From Sphingomonas sp. (lineage in GTDB: Bacteria; Pseudomonadota; Alphaproteobacteria; Sphingomonadales; Sphingomonadaceae), in the NCBI GenBank assembly GCA_021732445.1, contig JAKFUZ010000001.1, forward strand, positions 124,001 to 188,000: 64,000 bases of DNA. Direction: 5' to 3'. Below are positions 26,597 to 37,069 of this stretch, piece by piece. A program made the position numbers and the translations under genes. Numbering within the stretch: position 1 is the first letter of the stretch; every line of letters begins with the position of its first letter. The notes below the pieces were generated by a model that saw only the letters and a program-made list of their open reading frames with translations, was not told the origin of the DNA and did not search any database.

Positions 26597-27772
26597 ATGA
26601 TCGGGCGAGGGATGCGTTGGCTGGGCACGGCGGTGCTGTTTGCGGTGATCGGGCTTTGCCTCAGCATCGCGGTCGTCCCCTATTTTCTGGACGCAATCTA
26701 CTATGCCGGGCCAGCGACCGCGCATTTTGACGGCGCCCGCTTCGCCAATCCCGACCGTGAAGATGAAATCAACCCGCAGCGCCCGCCCGGGCGGCGCGCG
26801 GGCGGCCTCTGGCGTGTGCTCGCCAATGCCGAGCGGCGGCCGGAATGGCCCGAACAGGTGCCGGTCACCGAACGACCGGTGTCGCCGCGCGTGGGCGGGG
26901 GCGTGATGGTGGCGACCTGGGTGGGCCATGCGACCTTTCTCGTGCAGGCGGCCGGCCTCAACATCCTCACCGACCCGATCTGGTCCAACCGGGCGGGGCC
27001 TTTCGGCATTGGCCCCGCCCGCGTTTCAGCGCCTGGCATTGCGTTTGACAAGCTGCCCCGGATCGACCTAGTGCTGGTGAGCCACAACCATTATGATCAT
27101 ATGGATCTGGCCACGCTGAAGCGCCTTTGGGACCGCGACCATCCCCGCATTGTAACCGCGCTCGGCAATGATAGCGTGATGGGGCAAGTGGGCGTGCCCG
27201 CCACCGCCGCCGACTGGGGCGGGCGCGTGCCGGTGAGACCCGGCGTCGACGTGATCGTTACGCGCAACCATCATTGGAGCACGCGATGGATCAGCGACAA
27301 AAACCGGGCGCTGTGGTCAAGTTTTGTCGTGCGGCTGCCCGGTGGCAATCTGTTCTTTGCCGGCGATACCGGGGCTGGCGACCTTAACTGGGCTGATGAG
27401 GCGGCCGGCTATGGCCCGGTGCGGCTCGCGCTCCTCCCCATCGGCGCATTTCGGTTTCGCCCCGGCCAGATGGGCGACTGGAGCCATATCGGCCCGGTCG
27501 ATGCGGTGGAGATTGCGCGGCGGCTCGGCGCTTCGCGCGCCATCGCCATGCACTGGGGCACGTTCCGGCTGAGCAGCGAAGCCTATGACACACCGCCCCG
27601 GTTGCTTGCAGCGGCCATGGCCTGCACGCGCCAGCACGGGCGGTTCGACGCGGTGCGGCTCGGTGCGCCAGAGCCGATCGCGCCTTATGCACCGCTCGGC
27701 GCGGCGGCGCCAATGACCCGTGCAGCGCTGCTCGCGTGCCTCGATACGCCAGCCGTTCGTGCTCTTCGCTGA
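26597..27772 (+). CDS. Membrane-anchored MBL-fold hydrolase, NAPE-PLD/UlaG-like
   Basis: 391 residues from ATG 26597; ATG 26612 is an alternative with a purine-rich GGGCGAGGG before it. An N-terminal hydrophobic helix (TAVLFAVIGLCLSIAVVPYFL) anchors it. The metallo-beta-lactamase motif H163-N-H165-Y-D167-H168 is complete, with later ligands in FAGDTG and AMHWGTF. The TWVGHATFLVQ and LTDPIWSNRAGP segments are typical of the N-acylphosphatidylethanolamine phospholipase D-like branch, so a phosphodiester or phospholipid substrate is plausible. Divergent from the XRE operon. Confidence 0.88.
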   Translation: MIGRGMRWLGTAVLFAVIGLCLSIAVVPYFLDAIYYAGPATAHFDGARFANPDREDEINPQRPPGRRAGGLWRVLANAERRPEWPEQVPVTERPVSPRVGGGVMVATWVGHATFLVQAAGLNILTDPIWSNRAGPFGIGPARVSAPGIAFDKLPRIDLVLVSHNHYDHMDLATLKRLWDRDHPRIVTALGNDSVMGQVGVPATAADWGGRVPVRPGVDVIVTRNHHWSTRWISDKNRALWSSFVVRLPGGNLFFAGDTGAGDLNWADEAAGYGPVRLALLPIGAFRFRPGQMGDWSHIGPVDAVEIARRLGASRAIAMHWGTFRLSSEAYDTPPRLLAAAMACTRQHGRFDAVRLGAPEPIAPYAPLGAAAPMTRAALLACLDTPAVRALR

Positions 27773-27923
27773 CTGACGTCGCCGGCCAGCGCATTGCGGC
27801 CGCCGGCCGCCCGCGTGCCCGCGTGGTCCCCGGTCCATTTGCCCGCGCATTATTGGCACCTGCCGCGCGCGCGCTATGATGATGGCAGGCAACCAAGGGC
27901 TGGCGAGGCAGCGTAAGGCATCA

Positions 27924-28409
27924 ATGCGCACGGACACTATCTTGCTGATGCGGCGCAAGGCCTATGCAACGTCGCCGGACCAGGCGGGGCTGGCGCTTGG
28001 CGCCGGGCTGTTGCTGGCGGGCGTGCTGGCGGGCGTGCTGGCAGGCGCGCTGGCCGGTACGGCGGCTGGGGCCACGTCGCCGGGGCCGGTGGTTGCGGCC
28101 GGGGCGGGCATGCTGGCGGCGTTGCTGGTCATGACGGTCGCCGGTCCGCTATGGCTTGCGTTCCATAATTGGGGCTGGCGCACAGCGCGCCATGCGGCAC
28201 TGGCGGGATTTTTGAGCGGCTTTGGAGCGCTGCTGGTCGCGCAGGTTCACGCGGTCGGGCTGGCCGTGGCGCCCGCCGACAGCGTTACCAGCGCAGGCCA
28301 AGCGCTGCGCTGGACAAGCGCCGTCGCGACCAGCCTGTTCTGGGCGCTGCCCGCCGCCGCCATTGGCGTGGTGATGTGGCGGATTGCCTATCGCCGCGCC
28401 CGGCCATAG
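27924..28409 (+). CDS. Integral membrane protein of unknown function
   Basis: 161 residues from ATG 27924, which has TAAGG eight bases before it. Four hydrophobic helices: an Ala/Gly/Leu-rich one (GLALGAGLLLAGVLAGVLAGALAG), then AGMLAALLVMTVAGPLWLAFH, AALAGFLSGFGALLVAQVH and LFWALPAAAIGVVMWRIAY. The pattern LAGVLAGVLAGALAG is a small GxxxA-like repeat suited to helix packing. No family recognised. It is 151 bases after the MBL gene. Confidence 0.65.
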   Translation: MRTDTILLMRRKAYATSPDQAGLALGAGLLLAGVLAGVLAGALAGTAAGATSPGPVVAAGAGMLAALLVMTVAGPLWLAFHNWGWRTARHAALAGFLSGFGALLVAQVHAVGLAVAPADSVTSAGQALRWTSAVATSLFWALPAAAIGVVMWRIAYRRARP

Positions 28410-28500
28410 CGGCCTGCCGCCGCGAGCATGGCCCAAGACCAGGCGCCCGCCACCGCGCGCAATCACCCTCGGGCAGGCGCCTGGTCGGGCAGCCGCCCGG

Positions 28501-28899
28501 TCAGGCCGGGCCGGTGCGAAAGGCGCACAGCTTGTTGCCTTCTGGGTCGCGGAAATAGGCACCGTAAAAGGCTTGCGGTCCCTCTTCCCCGCGCAGACCC
28601 GGCGGGCCGTCGCACGTACCGCCAAGTTCCAGCGCCTTGGCGTGGAGGGCGTCAACCTTGGCGCGCGCGTCGAGCGGGATGGCGATCATGTTGCCGTTGC
28701 CGGCCACCGCCGCATTGCCGTTGTGTGGGCGCGTGACGGCAATCGCTGGCTTGTCCCAGCCGGTGCCCCACATGGTGAACCCGCCCAGTTCATCGCCAAA
28801 TTCCATCAGCCGGGTGGCGCCAAGGGTCCCGAGCAGCCCGTCATAAAAAATGCGGGCCTTGGTCATGTCGTTGCTGCCCAGGGTAACATAGCCGATCAT
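28501..28899 (-). CDS. VOC (glyoxalase/bleomycin-resistance) superfamily protein
   Basis: 132 residues. The two beta-alpha-beta-beta-beta halves are visible: MIGYVTLGSNDMTKARIFYDGLLGTLGATR and the C-terminal FYGAYFRDPEGNKLCAF, the typical DPxGN ending. Metal-ligand positions His/Glu are not both obvious, so it may be a binding protein or an enzyme of unknown substrate. The ATG has GGAGAG upstream. It follows the DUF3617 lipoprotein gene on the same strand. Confidence 0.88.
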   Translation of the reverse strand: MIGYVTLGSNDMTKARIFYDGLLGTLGATRLMEFGDELGGFTMWGTGWDKPAIAVTRPHNGNAAVAGNGNMIAIPLDARAKVDALHAKALELGGTCDGPPGLRGEEGPQAFYGAYFRDPEGNKLCAFRTGPA

Positions 28900-28937
28900 C
28901 GTCGCTCTCCTTAACCGTTGTTATGATAGTGTTTCCG

Positions 28938-29507
28938 CTAGCCCTTTTCTTTGCCACTGCACGGGCCGGTGCGCCGGGCGTCGATGGTCATGGCCATCAA
29001 CATCGTGCCTAGCGGCCCGCCATCGGTGCGGGTGACCTGACTGTCCATCGTGACGCGGTAGGTGTCCGGACCATAGGCGCCTTTCATCACCACTGATTGT
29101 CTTGTTGCGGCATTGATGCACGTCATCGCTGCGTCGATGACGCCGTTGGCCATCGAAAAATGCTCATAGGCGCAGTTTTTGGCGAGCTGTGAGTTGAAAA
29201 AGTCGCCAGCCGGCTTCTTCGCCTGTTCGGCTGTGAGGCAGCTTTCGGCGCGGCGCGCGCGCGCCATCCCCTGGTTCAGGCGGGCGGCAAGCTCGGGCGG
29301 CATGCCGGGCACCTCGACCTTTTCAAAATGCACGGTGCTTTGCCAATGGCCCGGCGACACAAAGGCGCCGCGCCCGGCCGCCTCGGCCACCTTGGCCGCA
29401 ACCTCGCCGACGCTGGCATTGGCGGCAACGACATTGGGCGACGGGCCGCAACCGGCCAGCGCACCGCAGGCGCCCGCTACAAGAGCTATCGTCAATGTGC
29501 GCGCCAT
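28938..29507 (-). CDS. DUF3617-type lipoprotein
   Basis: 189 residues with a lipoprotein signal peptide ([20 protein letters not shown]), lipobox LAGC, Cys at residue 20. The mature part begins with a low-complexity Ala/Val stretch, then [20 protein letters not shown] and four more cysteines (ESCLT, NCAYEHF, MTCIN, GPCSG), the DUF3617 pattern. Function is unknown; the family is abundant in sphingomonads. It is divergent from uvrB, and the candidate LexA box lies a few bases upstream of its start. Confidence 0.85.
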   Translation of the reverse strand: MARTLTIALVAGACGALAGCGPSPNVVAANASVGEVAAKVAEAAGRGAFVSPGHWQSTVHFEKVEVPGMPPELAARLNQGMARARRAESCLTAEQAKKPAGDFFNSQLAKNCAYEHFSMANGVIDAAMTCINAATRQSVVMKGAYGPDTYRVTMDSQVTRTDGGPLGTMLMAMTIDARRTGPCSGKEKG

Positions 29508-29511
29508 AATA

Positions 29512-29526
29512 ATTCCCTTTTTGTTC
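29512..29526 (+). promoter_or_regulatory. Candidate LexA box upstream of uvrB (7 of 8 conserved bases)
   Basis: ATTC-N7-GTTC with a T-rich spacer; the alphaproteobacterial LexA motif is GTTC-N7-GTTC. One base (G to A) departs from consensus. It is 48 bases upstream of the uvrB ATG and directly before the divergent lipoprotein gene, so it could repress either or both. Confidence 0.6.
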
Positions 29527-29574
29527 TGCCGAGTCGATTGCGCCGCAGCCAGTGATCCCTCATATCGTTGCGCA

Positions 29575-31742
<2,168 letters not shown>

Positions 31743-31758
<16 letters not shown>

Positions 31759-33209
31759 CGCTGGCGGAGCGGGGGCGGGCGGCTGCTGTCCGGGTCGTCA
31801 CCCCGCTCGGCGTGATATGGCGTTGGGCGCGGAAGCTCGACCGGGTCTGGCAACTTGTCTTTGTGGTTGTGGTGACCCTCGCGGTGCTGGCGGGGATCAA
31901 CGGGTTGACGGGCGCCGGGCTTTACCAGGCATTGCTGTTTCCCCCGCTGAACGAGACGGCAGCGGTGCAGGCGTGGAGCGCGCGCGTTTATGCAGCGGTG
32001 TTCGTGCTTGGCCTGCCGGTGGCGCTGCTGCTTTGGCACTGGCGCGACACCAATGTTCGCCACCAGATTGAAAACGCCCGGCGCGACACGAGCCTGAAGG
32101 AATTTCAGGAGGTACAGATGCGCGCGGCGGGCGCGATTGACGACAAATATCCCAAGGAAGCGCGCCAGGCGTTGCAGATTGCCGCGCTTCACCAGTTGCG
32201 CGCTTTTTTGCGCGGTGACTTTGGCGAGGTGTTCAAGCGCCCGGCGTTCGAACTGCTGCTGGCGGGCCATGCCGCGGCGATGGAGACGATCGGCACCCAC
32301 GCCATCCGCGACTGGCTGGCGACCAAGCCTGTGCCGTCGGCGATTGGGCGCGAGGTGTGGAGTGCGGTTTCGGCGTTGCGGGCAAAGCTCGATCCGGTGA
32401 TGCACGAGCGGATCGGCATCATCCGCGATGAGGCGGACGCGATTTTCCGTGCCGGCTTTCCGCTCAACCGGCGGTGTTTTGATTTGATTGAGCTGCCACC
32501 GGGATATCGATTCGCCGAGAAGACCGATATGAGCTTTGCAAGTTTTGTCGGCGCGTACCTGTTCGGTGCGCATCTCGAAGGCGCGGTCCTTGACGGAGCA
32601 CATCTCGAAGGCGCGAACCTGTACCAAGCGCATCTCGAAGGCGCGGTCCTTGACGGAGCACATATCGAAGGCGCGAACCTGTACCAAGCGCATCTCGAAG
32701 GCGCGCACCTGCACCAAGCGCATCTCGAAGGCGTGAGCCTGCATGGTGCGTATCTCGGACACGCGAGCCTGATGGACGCGCGTCTCGAAGGCGCGGATCT
32801 GGGCTGGGCGCATCTCGAAGGCGCGTCCCTGCGTCAAGCGCATCTCCAAGGCGCGAACCTTGACTATGCGCAACTGCCAAAAGCTATCCTGTTCCAAGCA
32901 CATCTCGCAGGTGCGAGCCTGCAATGGGCGCAACTCGCCGACGCGGACCTGTATCTTGCGGATCTTGAAGGCGCGTTCCTGGGCGGAGCGAATCTCGAAG
33001 GCGCGAAATTGAGGCAGGCGAACCTCCAACGCGCGGACCTGAGCTCGGCGAACCTCGCACGCGCGGTCTTTGATGACGGCACGGCGTTTGCCGAAGGCTG
33101 GGCGGTGATGGATGAGGCGGAGCGCAACAAAATCCGCGACAGCTTTCGCGCGCGCGGGATGCGGCATCACCATTACCCCAATCCCGACTCTCCGGCCGAT
33201 CAAAATTGA
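31743..33209 (+). CDS. Membrane-anchored pentapeptide-repeat protein
   Basis: 488 residues from ATG 31743, inside the 3' end of uvrB. Two transmembrane helices (about 36-52 and 82-99) are followed by a charged helical linker ([25 protein letters not shown]) and a helical domain to ~260. Residues ~264-444 are about 36 pentapeptide repeats of the A(D/N/H)LxG type ([20 protein letters not shown]), forming a right-handed quadrilateral beta-helix. A short charged tail follows. Pentapeptide proteins such as MfpA and Qnr mimic DNA and bind gyrase; others have no known role. Here the beta-helix should face the cytoplasm. Coupling to uvrB is the main context. Confidence 0.9.
32571..32690 (+). repeat. 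60-bp tandem duplication within 30-bp pentapeptide units
   Basis: Bases 32571-32630 and 32631-32690 differ at one position in 60. Each half is two 30-bp units encoding ten residues ([10 protein letters not shown] / [10 protein letters not shown]), and looser 30-bp units continue to about 33070. The near identity indicates a recent duplication. Confidence 0.9.
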
Positions 33210-33233
33210 CAGAATCGCCAAAACATCATAAAA

Positions 33234-33255
33234 CTGTGTTGTAATCATAACACGG
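33234..33255 (+). promoter_or_regulatory. Imperfect palindrome just before the TetR gene, probable operator
   Basis: CTGTGTTGTAA / TCATAACACGG: the half-sites match at 8 of 11 positions after inversion. It ends one base before the TetR-gene ATG at 33257, as expected for an autoregulated repressor whose operator overlaps the ribosome site or promoter. Confidence 0.55.
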
Positions 33256-33256
33256 A

Positions 33257-33892
33257 ATGGCGGCCATGGCGCGACCTTCGACTGATCTTGATGCCGGGCG
33301 CGAGGCGCTGCTCAATTGCGTGGAGGGGTTGATCGAGCAGCGCGGCGGGGTTTCCATAACGCTTGCCGAACTGGCGTCGGCAGCCAATATGTCGCCCGCC
33401 AATCTCTACCGCTTTTTCGAAAGCAAGGAGGCGCTGTACGAGGCGGTGGCCGAGCGCTGGTTCGCCCCCAAAATCCGCATGATGGAAGAGGTGCTGGCCA
33501 GCGACCTGCCGATCCGCGAGAAGTTCAACGCCTTTTACGCGCGCCGGCTCAGGTCGATAATCGCCTTTTATGCGCACGACCCGGTGCTCGCGCAAAGCTA
33601 TATCGAGCTTGGCCGGGAACATATGGCGATTGTGCGCGGCTATATTGATCTGGCCGATCATTTCCTGGCCCGGCTGGTCGCCGAAGCCAAGGATGCGGGC
33701 TATTTTCCGGGCCTGTCGATTGATGAAACCGTATCGCTCATCAACCTGATGCTGCAGACTTTCTGCGACCCTGAACTCATCATCATGCTGATCCACAGCG
33801 TGTCGGAAAAAAAGCTCGCGCGGGTCATCGATGCGATATTTGACGGGCTGCGCGGGGACGCCGCCGCTTCGCACCTTTCGGTCGTCGTCTGA
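33257..33892 (+). CDS. TetR-family transcriptional regulator
   Basis: 211 residues; ATG 33257, with ATG 33266 as alternative. The N-terminal HTH is VSITLAELASAANMSPANLYRFFESKEALYEAVAERW, the classical TetR signature with the FxSKExL ending. The C-terminal ligand domain is helical, with ~130 residues (TetR_C-like). The effector is unknown. It is 47 bases downstream of the pentapeptide gene, and an inverted repeat immediately upstream suggests autoregulation. Confidence 0.9.
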   Translation: MAAMARPSTDLDAGREALLNCVEGLIEQRGGVSITLAELASAANMSPANLYRFFESKEALYEAVAERWFAPKIRMMEEVLASDLPIREKFNAFYARRLRSIIAFYAHDPVLAQSYIELGREHMAIVRGYIDLADHFLARLVAEAKDAGYFPGLSIDETVSLINLMLQTFCDPELIIMLIHSVSEKKLARVIDAIFDGLRGDAAASHLSVVV

Positions 33893-33938
33893 CCGGCGGC
33901 GCACCGGCTGGCCCGGCCGCGCGCATCGGCTGGCCCCG

Positions 33939-34427
33939 TCAGCTACATTTGTCGGCCAGGTCCGTGAGTGCCTTGTCGGCCTTGGCAGCGTCTGCCGCGC
34001 CGCCTTTTCCATCGAACTCAAACTGCACGCCGCTGCCTTTCTGATGGACCATCAGGCTGGTACCGGTCGACAGGTTGGTGGCAGATTTCAGGTCGATGGC
34101 CACCGTGCGCCCATCCTCCAGCGAAATCGTCACCGCGCAATTTTCGGTCTGTGACTTGGTTACCTTGGCGATGTTGCCCCTGGGCGGAAAGGCCAGCGGA
34201 TGCGCGCTCATCAATACAATGTCGAGCGCAGAGGCGTTGGCGGCAGGCGCCTCGGGCGCGGCAGGTGCTTCGGGCGCGGCAGGTGCTTCGGGTGGGGCGG
34301 GAGCGGCAGGCTCCTGCTGTGCAGCGGGTGCTGCCGGTGCAGTCGGCGCGGCGGTCTGTGCGATGCCGAGCGCAACCGGTGCGCTTGCAAGCACGAATGC
34401 GGCCAAAGCGGTGAAATGTGCAGCCAT
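33939..34427 (-). CDS. Secreted Ala/Pro-rich protein of unknown function
   Basis: 162 residues with a signal peptide (MAAHFTALAAFVLASAPVALG). The next ~45 residues are a flexible Ala/Pro/Glu linker with repeats of APEAPA, encoded by three 18-bp tandem units. The C-terminal ~90 residues are a small folded domain (NASALDIVLMSAHPLAFPPR through KALTDLADKCS) with two Cys. GGAGAGGG precedes the ATG. No family recognised; the linker suggests tethering of the domain away from the membrane or cell wall. Confidence 0.7.
   Translation of the reverse strand: MAAHFTALAAFVLASAPVALGIAQTAAPTAPAAPAAQQEPAAPAPPEAPAAPEAPAAPEAPAANASALDIVLMSAHPLAFPPRGNIAKVTKSQTENCAVTISLEDGRTVAIDLKSATNLSTGTSLMVHQKGSGVQFEFDGKGGAADAAKADKALTDLADKCS
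34242..34295 (-). repeat. Three 18-bp tandem repeats encoding the APEAPA linker
   Basis: Units at 34242-34259, 34260-34277 and 34278-34295 differ at a few bases only and keep the reading frame (6 residues per unit). They are candidates for length variation between strains. Confidence 0.7.
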
Positions 34428-34601
34428 GGTCCCTCTCCAATATTTTTTCTATGCGGATGATACGCCTGCCCGCAGCCTTTGCGAATAGATAATGTAAGCG
34501 CGCAGCGCGGGCTCGTGCCAGTCGAGGTGGGCGCTGCTCGCCGGGCTGCCGCGGCAGGGTCGGGCACAGCGGCGCTCGACAGTGCCGAAACGCGCCATGG
34601 C

Positions 34602-35870
34602 TCAATCCTCCGCGATCAGGCTCGTCCGTTTCGTCTCGGGCAGCATCAGGAAGCCGATGGTCGCCATGGCGATGATGGCGGTCACGTACCAGTAGAACAC
34701 CGACTCCACCCGCGCATCTTTCAGCCACAGCGCGACATATTCGGCCGTGCCGCCAAAAATGGTGTTGCCCACCGCATAGGGCAGGGCCACGCCCAGCGTG
34801 CGGATGTGCGGCGGGAACAGCTCGGCCTTGATGAGGCCGGAAATCGAGGTGTAGGCGCTGAGCAGCGTCAGCGGCACCAGGATGATGGCAAACGCCGTCA
34901 CCGCATCCGTCGTGCCGGCGAGCGTGCGGAATACCGGCACGGAAACCGCCATGCCGCCAAAGCCGAACAGCAGCAGCATCGGCTTGCGCCCGAACCGGTC
35001 CGCAAGCGCGCCGAACAGGGGCTGCGAGAGCATGAACACAATGAGCGCCGCCGTCATCACCTCGGTTGCGGTTTGCTTGGCCATGCCGCTCGTATTGACG
35101 AGGAATTTCTGCATGTACGTGGTGTAGGCGTAAAAGGCGCAACTGCCGCCGCCGCTGATGGCCGCGACAATCAGGAATTCGCGCGGGTGTGCTTTCCACA
35201 GCGCAAGCGCGCCAGATTTCGGCCGGGTGGCATCGAGCTTGTCGAATGCCGCAGTTTCCGCCAGCCGTTGCCGCAGCGCATAGACGATGAGCGCAAGCAC
35301 CGCGCCAATCGCAAACGCGATCCGCCAGCCCCACGCCTCAAGTTCGGCCTGGGAGAGCAGCGCCTGCAGCACCAGCGTCACGCCAAGTGCCAGCAACTGC
35401 CCGCCGATCAGCGTGAAATATTGAAAGCTTGCCCAGAAGCCGCGCCGTTCCCGGCTTGCCATCTCGGAGAGATAGGTCGCGCTTGCGCCATATTCCCCGC
35501 CGACCGACAGGCCCTGCAGCATCCGCGCCGTAACCAGCAGCGCCGGCGCCAGCACCCCCGCCTGCGCATAGGTCGGTGAAACGGCGATCAGCAGCGACCC
35601 CCCGCACATGAGCATTACAGACAGCGCCAGGCCCGCCTTGCGGCCATGGGTGTCGCCATAAATGCCCATTGCCCAGGCGCCGATGGGCCGCATCAGAAAC
35701 CCGACGGCAAAGATGGCGGCAGCGCTCAGCAATTGCGCGGTCTGATCGCCTTTTGGGAAAAAGCTTGGCGCAAAATAGATGGTGAGCACGGAATAGGCAT
35801 ACCAGTCATACCATTCGACAAGGTTGCCCGCCGACCCGCCAATGATTGATTTCAGCCGTTTTGCGTCCAC
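34602..35870 (-). CDS. MFS transporter, metabolite:H+ symporter (MHS) family
   Basis: 422 residues from GTG 35870, preceded by AAGGGGAT; the frame extends far upstream but those residues are not family-like. Twelve hydrophobic helices; the opening SIIGGSAGNLVEWYDWYAYSVL, GIYGDTHGRKAGL and the LSVGGEYGASATYLSEMASRERRGFWASFQY segment are typical of KgtP/ShiA/ProP-type MHS symporters. Second-half motif: GALADRFGRKPML. The substrate is probably a dicarboxylate such as 2-oxoglutarate, or shikimate/proline-betaine type; the family alone does not decide. Confidence 0.93.
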   Translation of the reverse strand: MDAKRLKSIIGGSAGNLVEWYDWYAYSVLTIYFAPSFFPKGDQTAQLLSAAAIFAVGFLMRPIGAWAMGIYGDTHGRKAGLALSVMLMCGGSLLIAVSPTYAQAGVLAPALLVTARMLQGLSVGGEYGASATYLSEMASRERRGFWASFQYFTLIGGQLLALGVTLVLQALLSQAELEAWGWRIAFAIGAVLALIVYALRQRLAETAAFDKLDATRPKSGALALWKAHPREFLIVAAISGGGSCAFYAYTTYMQKFLVNTSGMAKQTATEVMTAALIVFMLSQPLFGALADRFGRKPMLLLFGFGGMAVSVPVFRTLAGTTDAVTAFAIILVPLTLLSAYTSISGLIKAELFPPHIRTLGVALPYAVGNTIFGGTAEYVALWLKDARVESVFYWYVTAIIAMATIGFLMLPETKRTSLIAED

Positions 35871-36002
35871 GCGCCAATCCCCTTTTGCGCCTTCGTCGCG
35901 CAACTCGCGCGGCAAGGGAAGGGGGCTTATTCGACGAACGGTTCTGCGCAGGGCGTCCAGCGGCGGTTGAGCCAGGCGGCGCCTTGGCGCATAGCGGGTG
36001 CC

Positions 36003-36575
36003 ATGCGGTGTTGCTATTCCTTGTCGTTGTCGCTCGCGCTGTTGCTGACGGCCGGATGCGTGCCGGCACCGCCGCCCGAGCCCGCAGCGCTGCCCCGCCC
36101 GGCCGCTGTGCCGCTTCCCCCACCACCGCCGGTGCCGCCGCCGATGCTGGCGGGCGACTGGCGCGACTGGCCGCTGACGCCGGGCACCTGGGTATATCGG
36201 CAGGATGCGCGCGGCAGCATCGCGCTGTTTGGCACTTCGGGTGCCGACGCCGCGGTGACCCTGCGCTGTGACCGGGCGGCGGGGCGGGTCTTCCTGTCGC
36301 GCAAGGGCGCGTCGTCGGGCACGCGCCCCTTTGTCTTGCGCACCACCAGCATGGTGCGCAGCGCTGCCAGCCAGCCGACTGGCGGCACACCTGCCTATAT
36401 GGCAATAGCGCTGCACCCGTCGGATCGGCTGCTCGATGCCATTGCCTATAGCCGGGGTCGTTTTGTGCTGGAGGCGGGCGACTTGGCGCCGCTTGTCGTG
36501 CCTGCCTGGGCCGAGATTGCGCGGGTGATCGAGGATTGCCGGGACGACGCTTCTGGCGCCGCCACCGGCCGCTAG
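36003..36575 (+). CDS. Hypothetical lipoprotein
   Basis: 190 residues from ATG 36003 (MRCCYSLSLSLALLLTAGC), with lipobox LTAGC at Cys19. A Pro/Ala-rich linker (PAPPPEPAALPRPAAVPLPPPPPVPPP) follows, then a beta-rich domain starting GDWRDWPLTPGTWVYRQ, with the LRCDRAAGRVFLSRKG segment. The pattern is known as a hypothetical lipoprotein of sphingomonads. The mature domain is presumably periplasmic. It is divergent from the MHS gene and precedes the structured RNA locus. Confidence 0.72.
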   Translation: MRCCYSLSLSLALLLTAGCVPAPPPEPAALPRPAAVPLPPPPPVPPPMLAGDWRDWPLTPGTWVYRQDARGSIALFGTSGADAAVTLRCDRAAGRVFLSRKGASSGTRPFVLRTTSMVRSAASQPTGGTPAYMAIALHPSDRLLDAIAYSRGRFVLEAGDLAPLVVPAWAEIARVIEDCRDDASGAATGR

Positions 36576-36698
36576 CGAAGGCCCGGAGCGCAGTCCTCAT
36601 GAATCGTCCAGAATAAAAAAAATTACAAGTCTTGTATGTGCGAATCACATGATTCAAACAGGAGTCGTGCTCAGGCAGAGCATGACGTTTCAACTAGC

Positions 36699-36713
36699 GA
36701 AAGGAGGTGATCC
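36699..36713 (+). promoter_or_regulatory. Extended Shine-Dalgarno perfectly complementary to the 16S 3' end
   Basis: GAAAGGAGGTGATCC is an exact reverse complement of the alphaproteobacterial 16S tail GGATCACCTCCTTTC over 15 bases; normal ribosome sites match four to seven. The GGAGG core is seven bases before the ATG at 36715, the best spacing for initiation. Confidence 0.8.
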
Positions 36714-36714
36714 G

Positions 36715-36771
36715 ATGTCTCATGGTTCAGCAAGGGGGTCGGTTCAGTTCGTTCGGGGGACGCATCGCTGA
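36715..36771 (+). CDS. 18-residue peptide ORF behind the extended Shine-Dalgarno
   Basis: ATG then 17 codons and TGA: MSHGSARGSVQFVRGTHR. The peptide is basic and has no hydrophobic segment. Initiation signals are exceptionally strong, which argues that translation matters, either for the peptide itself or for ribosome occupancy that changes folding of the RNA downstream. Codon usage is too short to judge. It may be a leader peptide; no run of one amino acid is present that would suggest classical attenuation. Confidence 0.55.
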   Translation: MSHGSARGSVQFVRGTHR

Positions 36772-36881
36772 TCCGCCGGCATCGCGCGGGGGGTATCCTC
36801 CCCCAGTCAACGCGTGACGCTACAGGATTAGCGGTTCGCATGGTCTCCCGGGCTGGAGCATCCGGCCGCTGACCATGTCAG

Positions 36882-36930
36882 GAGGTTGCCGGGGTTGAGT
36901 CAGCAACTCGCCCCGGCAGCCTCTTTTCAT
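36882..36930 (+). terminator. Intrinsic terminator of the structured RNA locus
   Basis: A long hairpin pairs 36882-36900 with 36905-36923 (about 13 consecutive pairs including G-U, then one bulge and four more) around a short CAGC loop, followed by TTTTCATTTTT. The GC-rich stem and T-rich tail are those of a Rho-independent terminator. Confidence 0.8.
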
Positions 36931-37069
36931 TTTTGCCACCAGCATTCTTGCCCCCAAGCCTTCGTGCCCGCGGCTTTCCTGCGCCGTGCATTTTGTGGCG
37001 CCGGGGTGCGCACCGGGCTTGCGCCGCCGCCTGCGCGCGCTAGTCTTGCGCGAAACAAAGGGGAAAATC

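Larger units (their letters stand above)
36600..36930 (+). ncRNA. Candidate structured RNA locus with embedded short ORF and intrinsic terminator
   Basis: No large gene fills 36576-37069. The stretch has an AT-rich leader with three small inverted repeats: TACAAG/CTTGTA at 36624-36636, GAATCA/TGATTC at 36642-36655 and TGCTC/GAGCA at 36668-36682. A 15-nt sequence fully complementary to the 16S rRNA 3' tail (36699-36713) precedes an 18-codon ORF. Hairpins follow: G5-6/C5 at 36788-36804, and a 7-bp CATGGTC/GACCATG pair (36839-36845/36871-36877) enclosing further GC-rich arms. An intrinsic terminator ends the unit. The boundaries are estimates. It could be an sRNA, a leader-peptide attenuator, or a dual-function RNA; no known family is asserted. 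Transcription is inferred, not shown. Confidence 0.6.

Noticed and set aside
32551..33070. Regular 30-bp repeats that could suggest a CRISPR array
   Set aside because: Repeats are contiguous without spacers and encode pentapeptide units in frame; no cas genes are present.
36690..36720. On the minus strand, GGATCACCTCCTTTC could be the end of a 16S rRNA gene
   Set aside because: The conserved helix 45 sequence that precedes this tail in 16S is absent; the match is a plus-strand Shine-Dalgarno.
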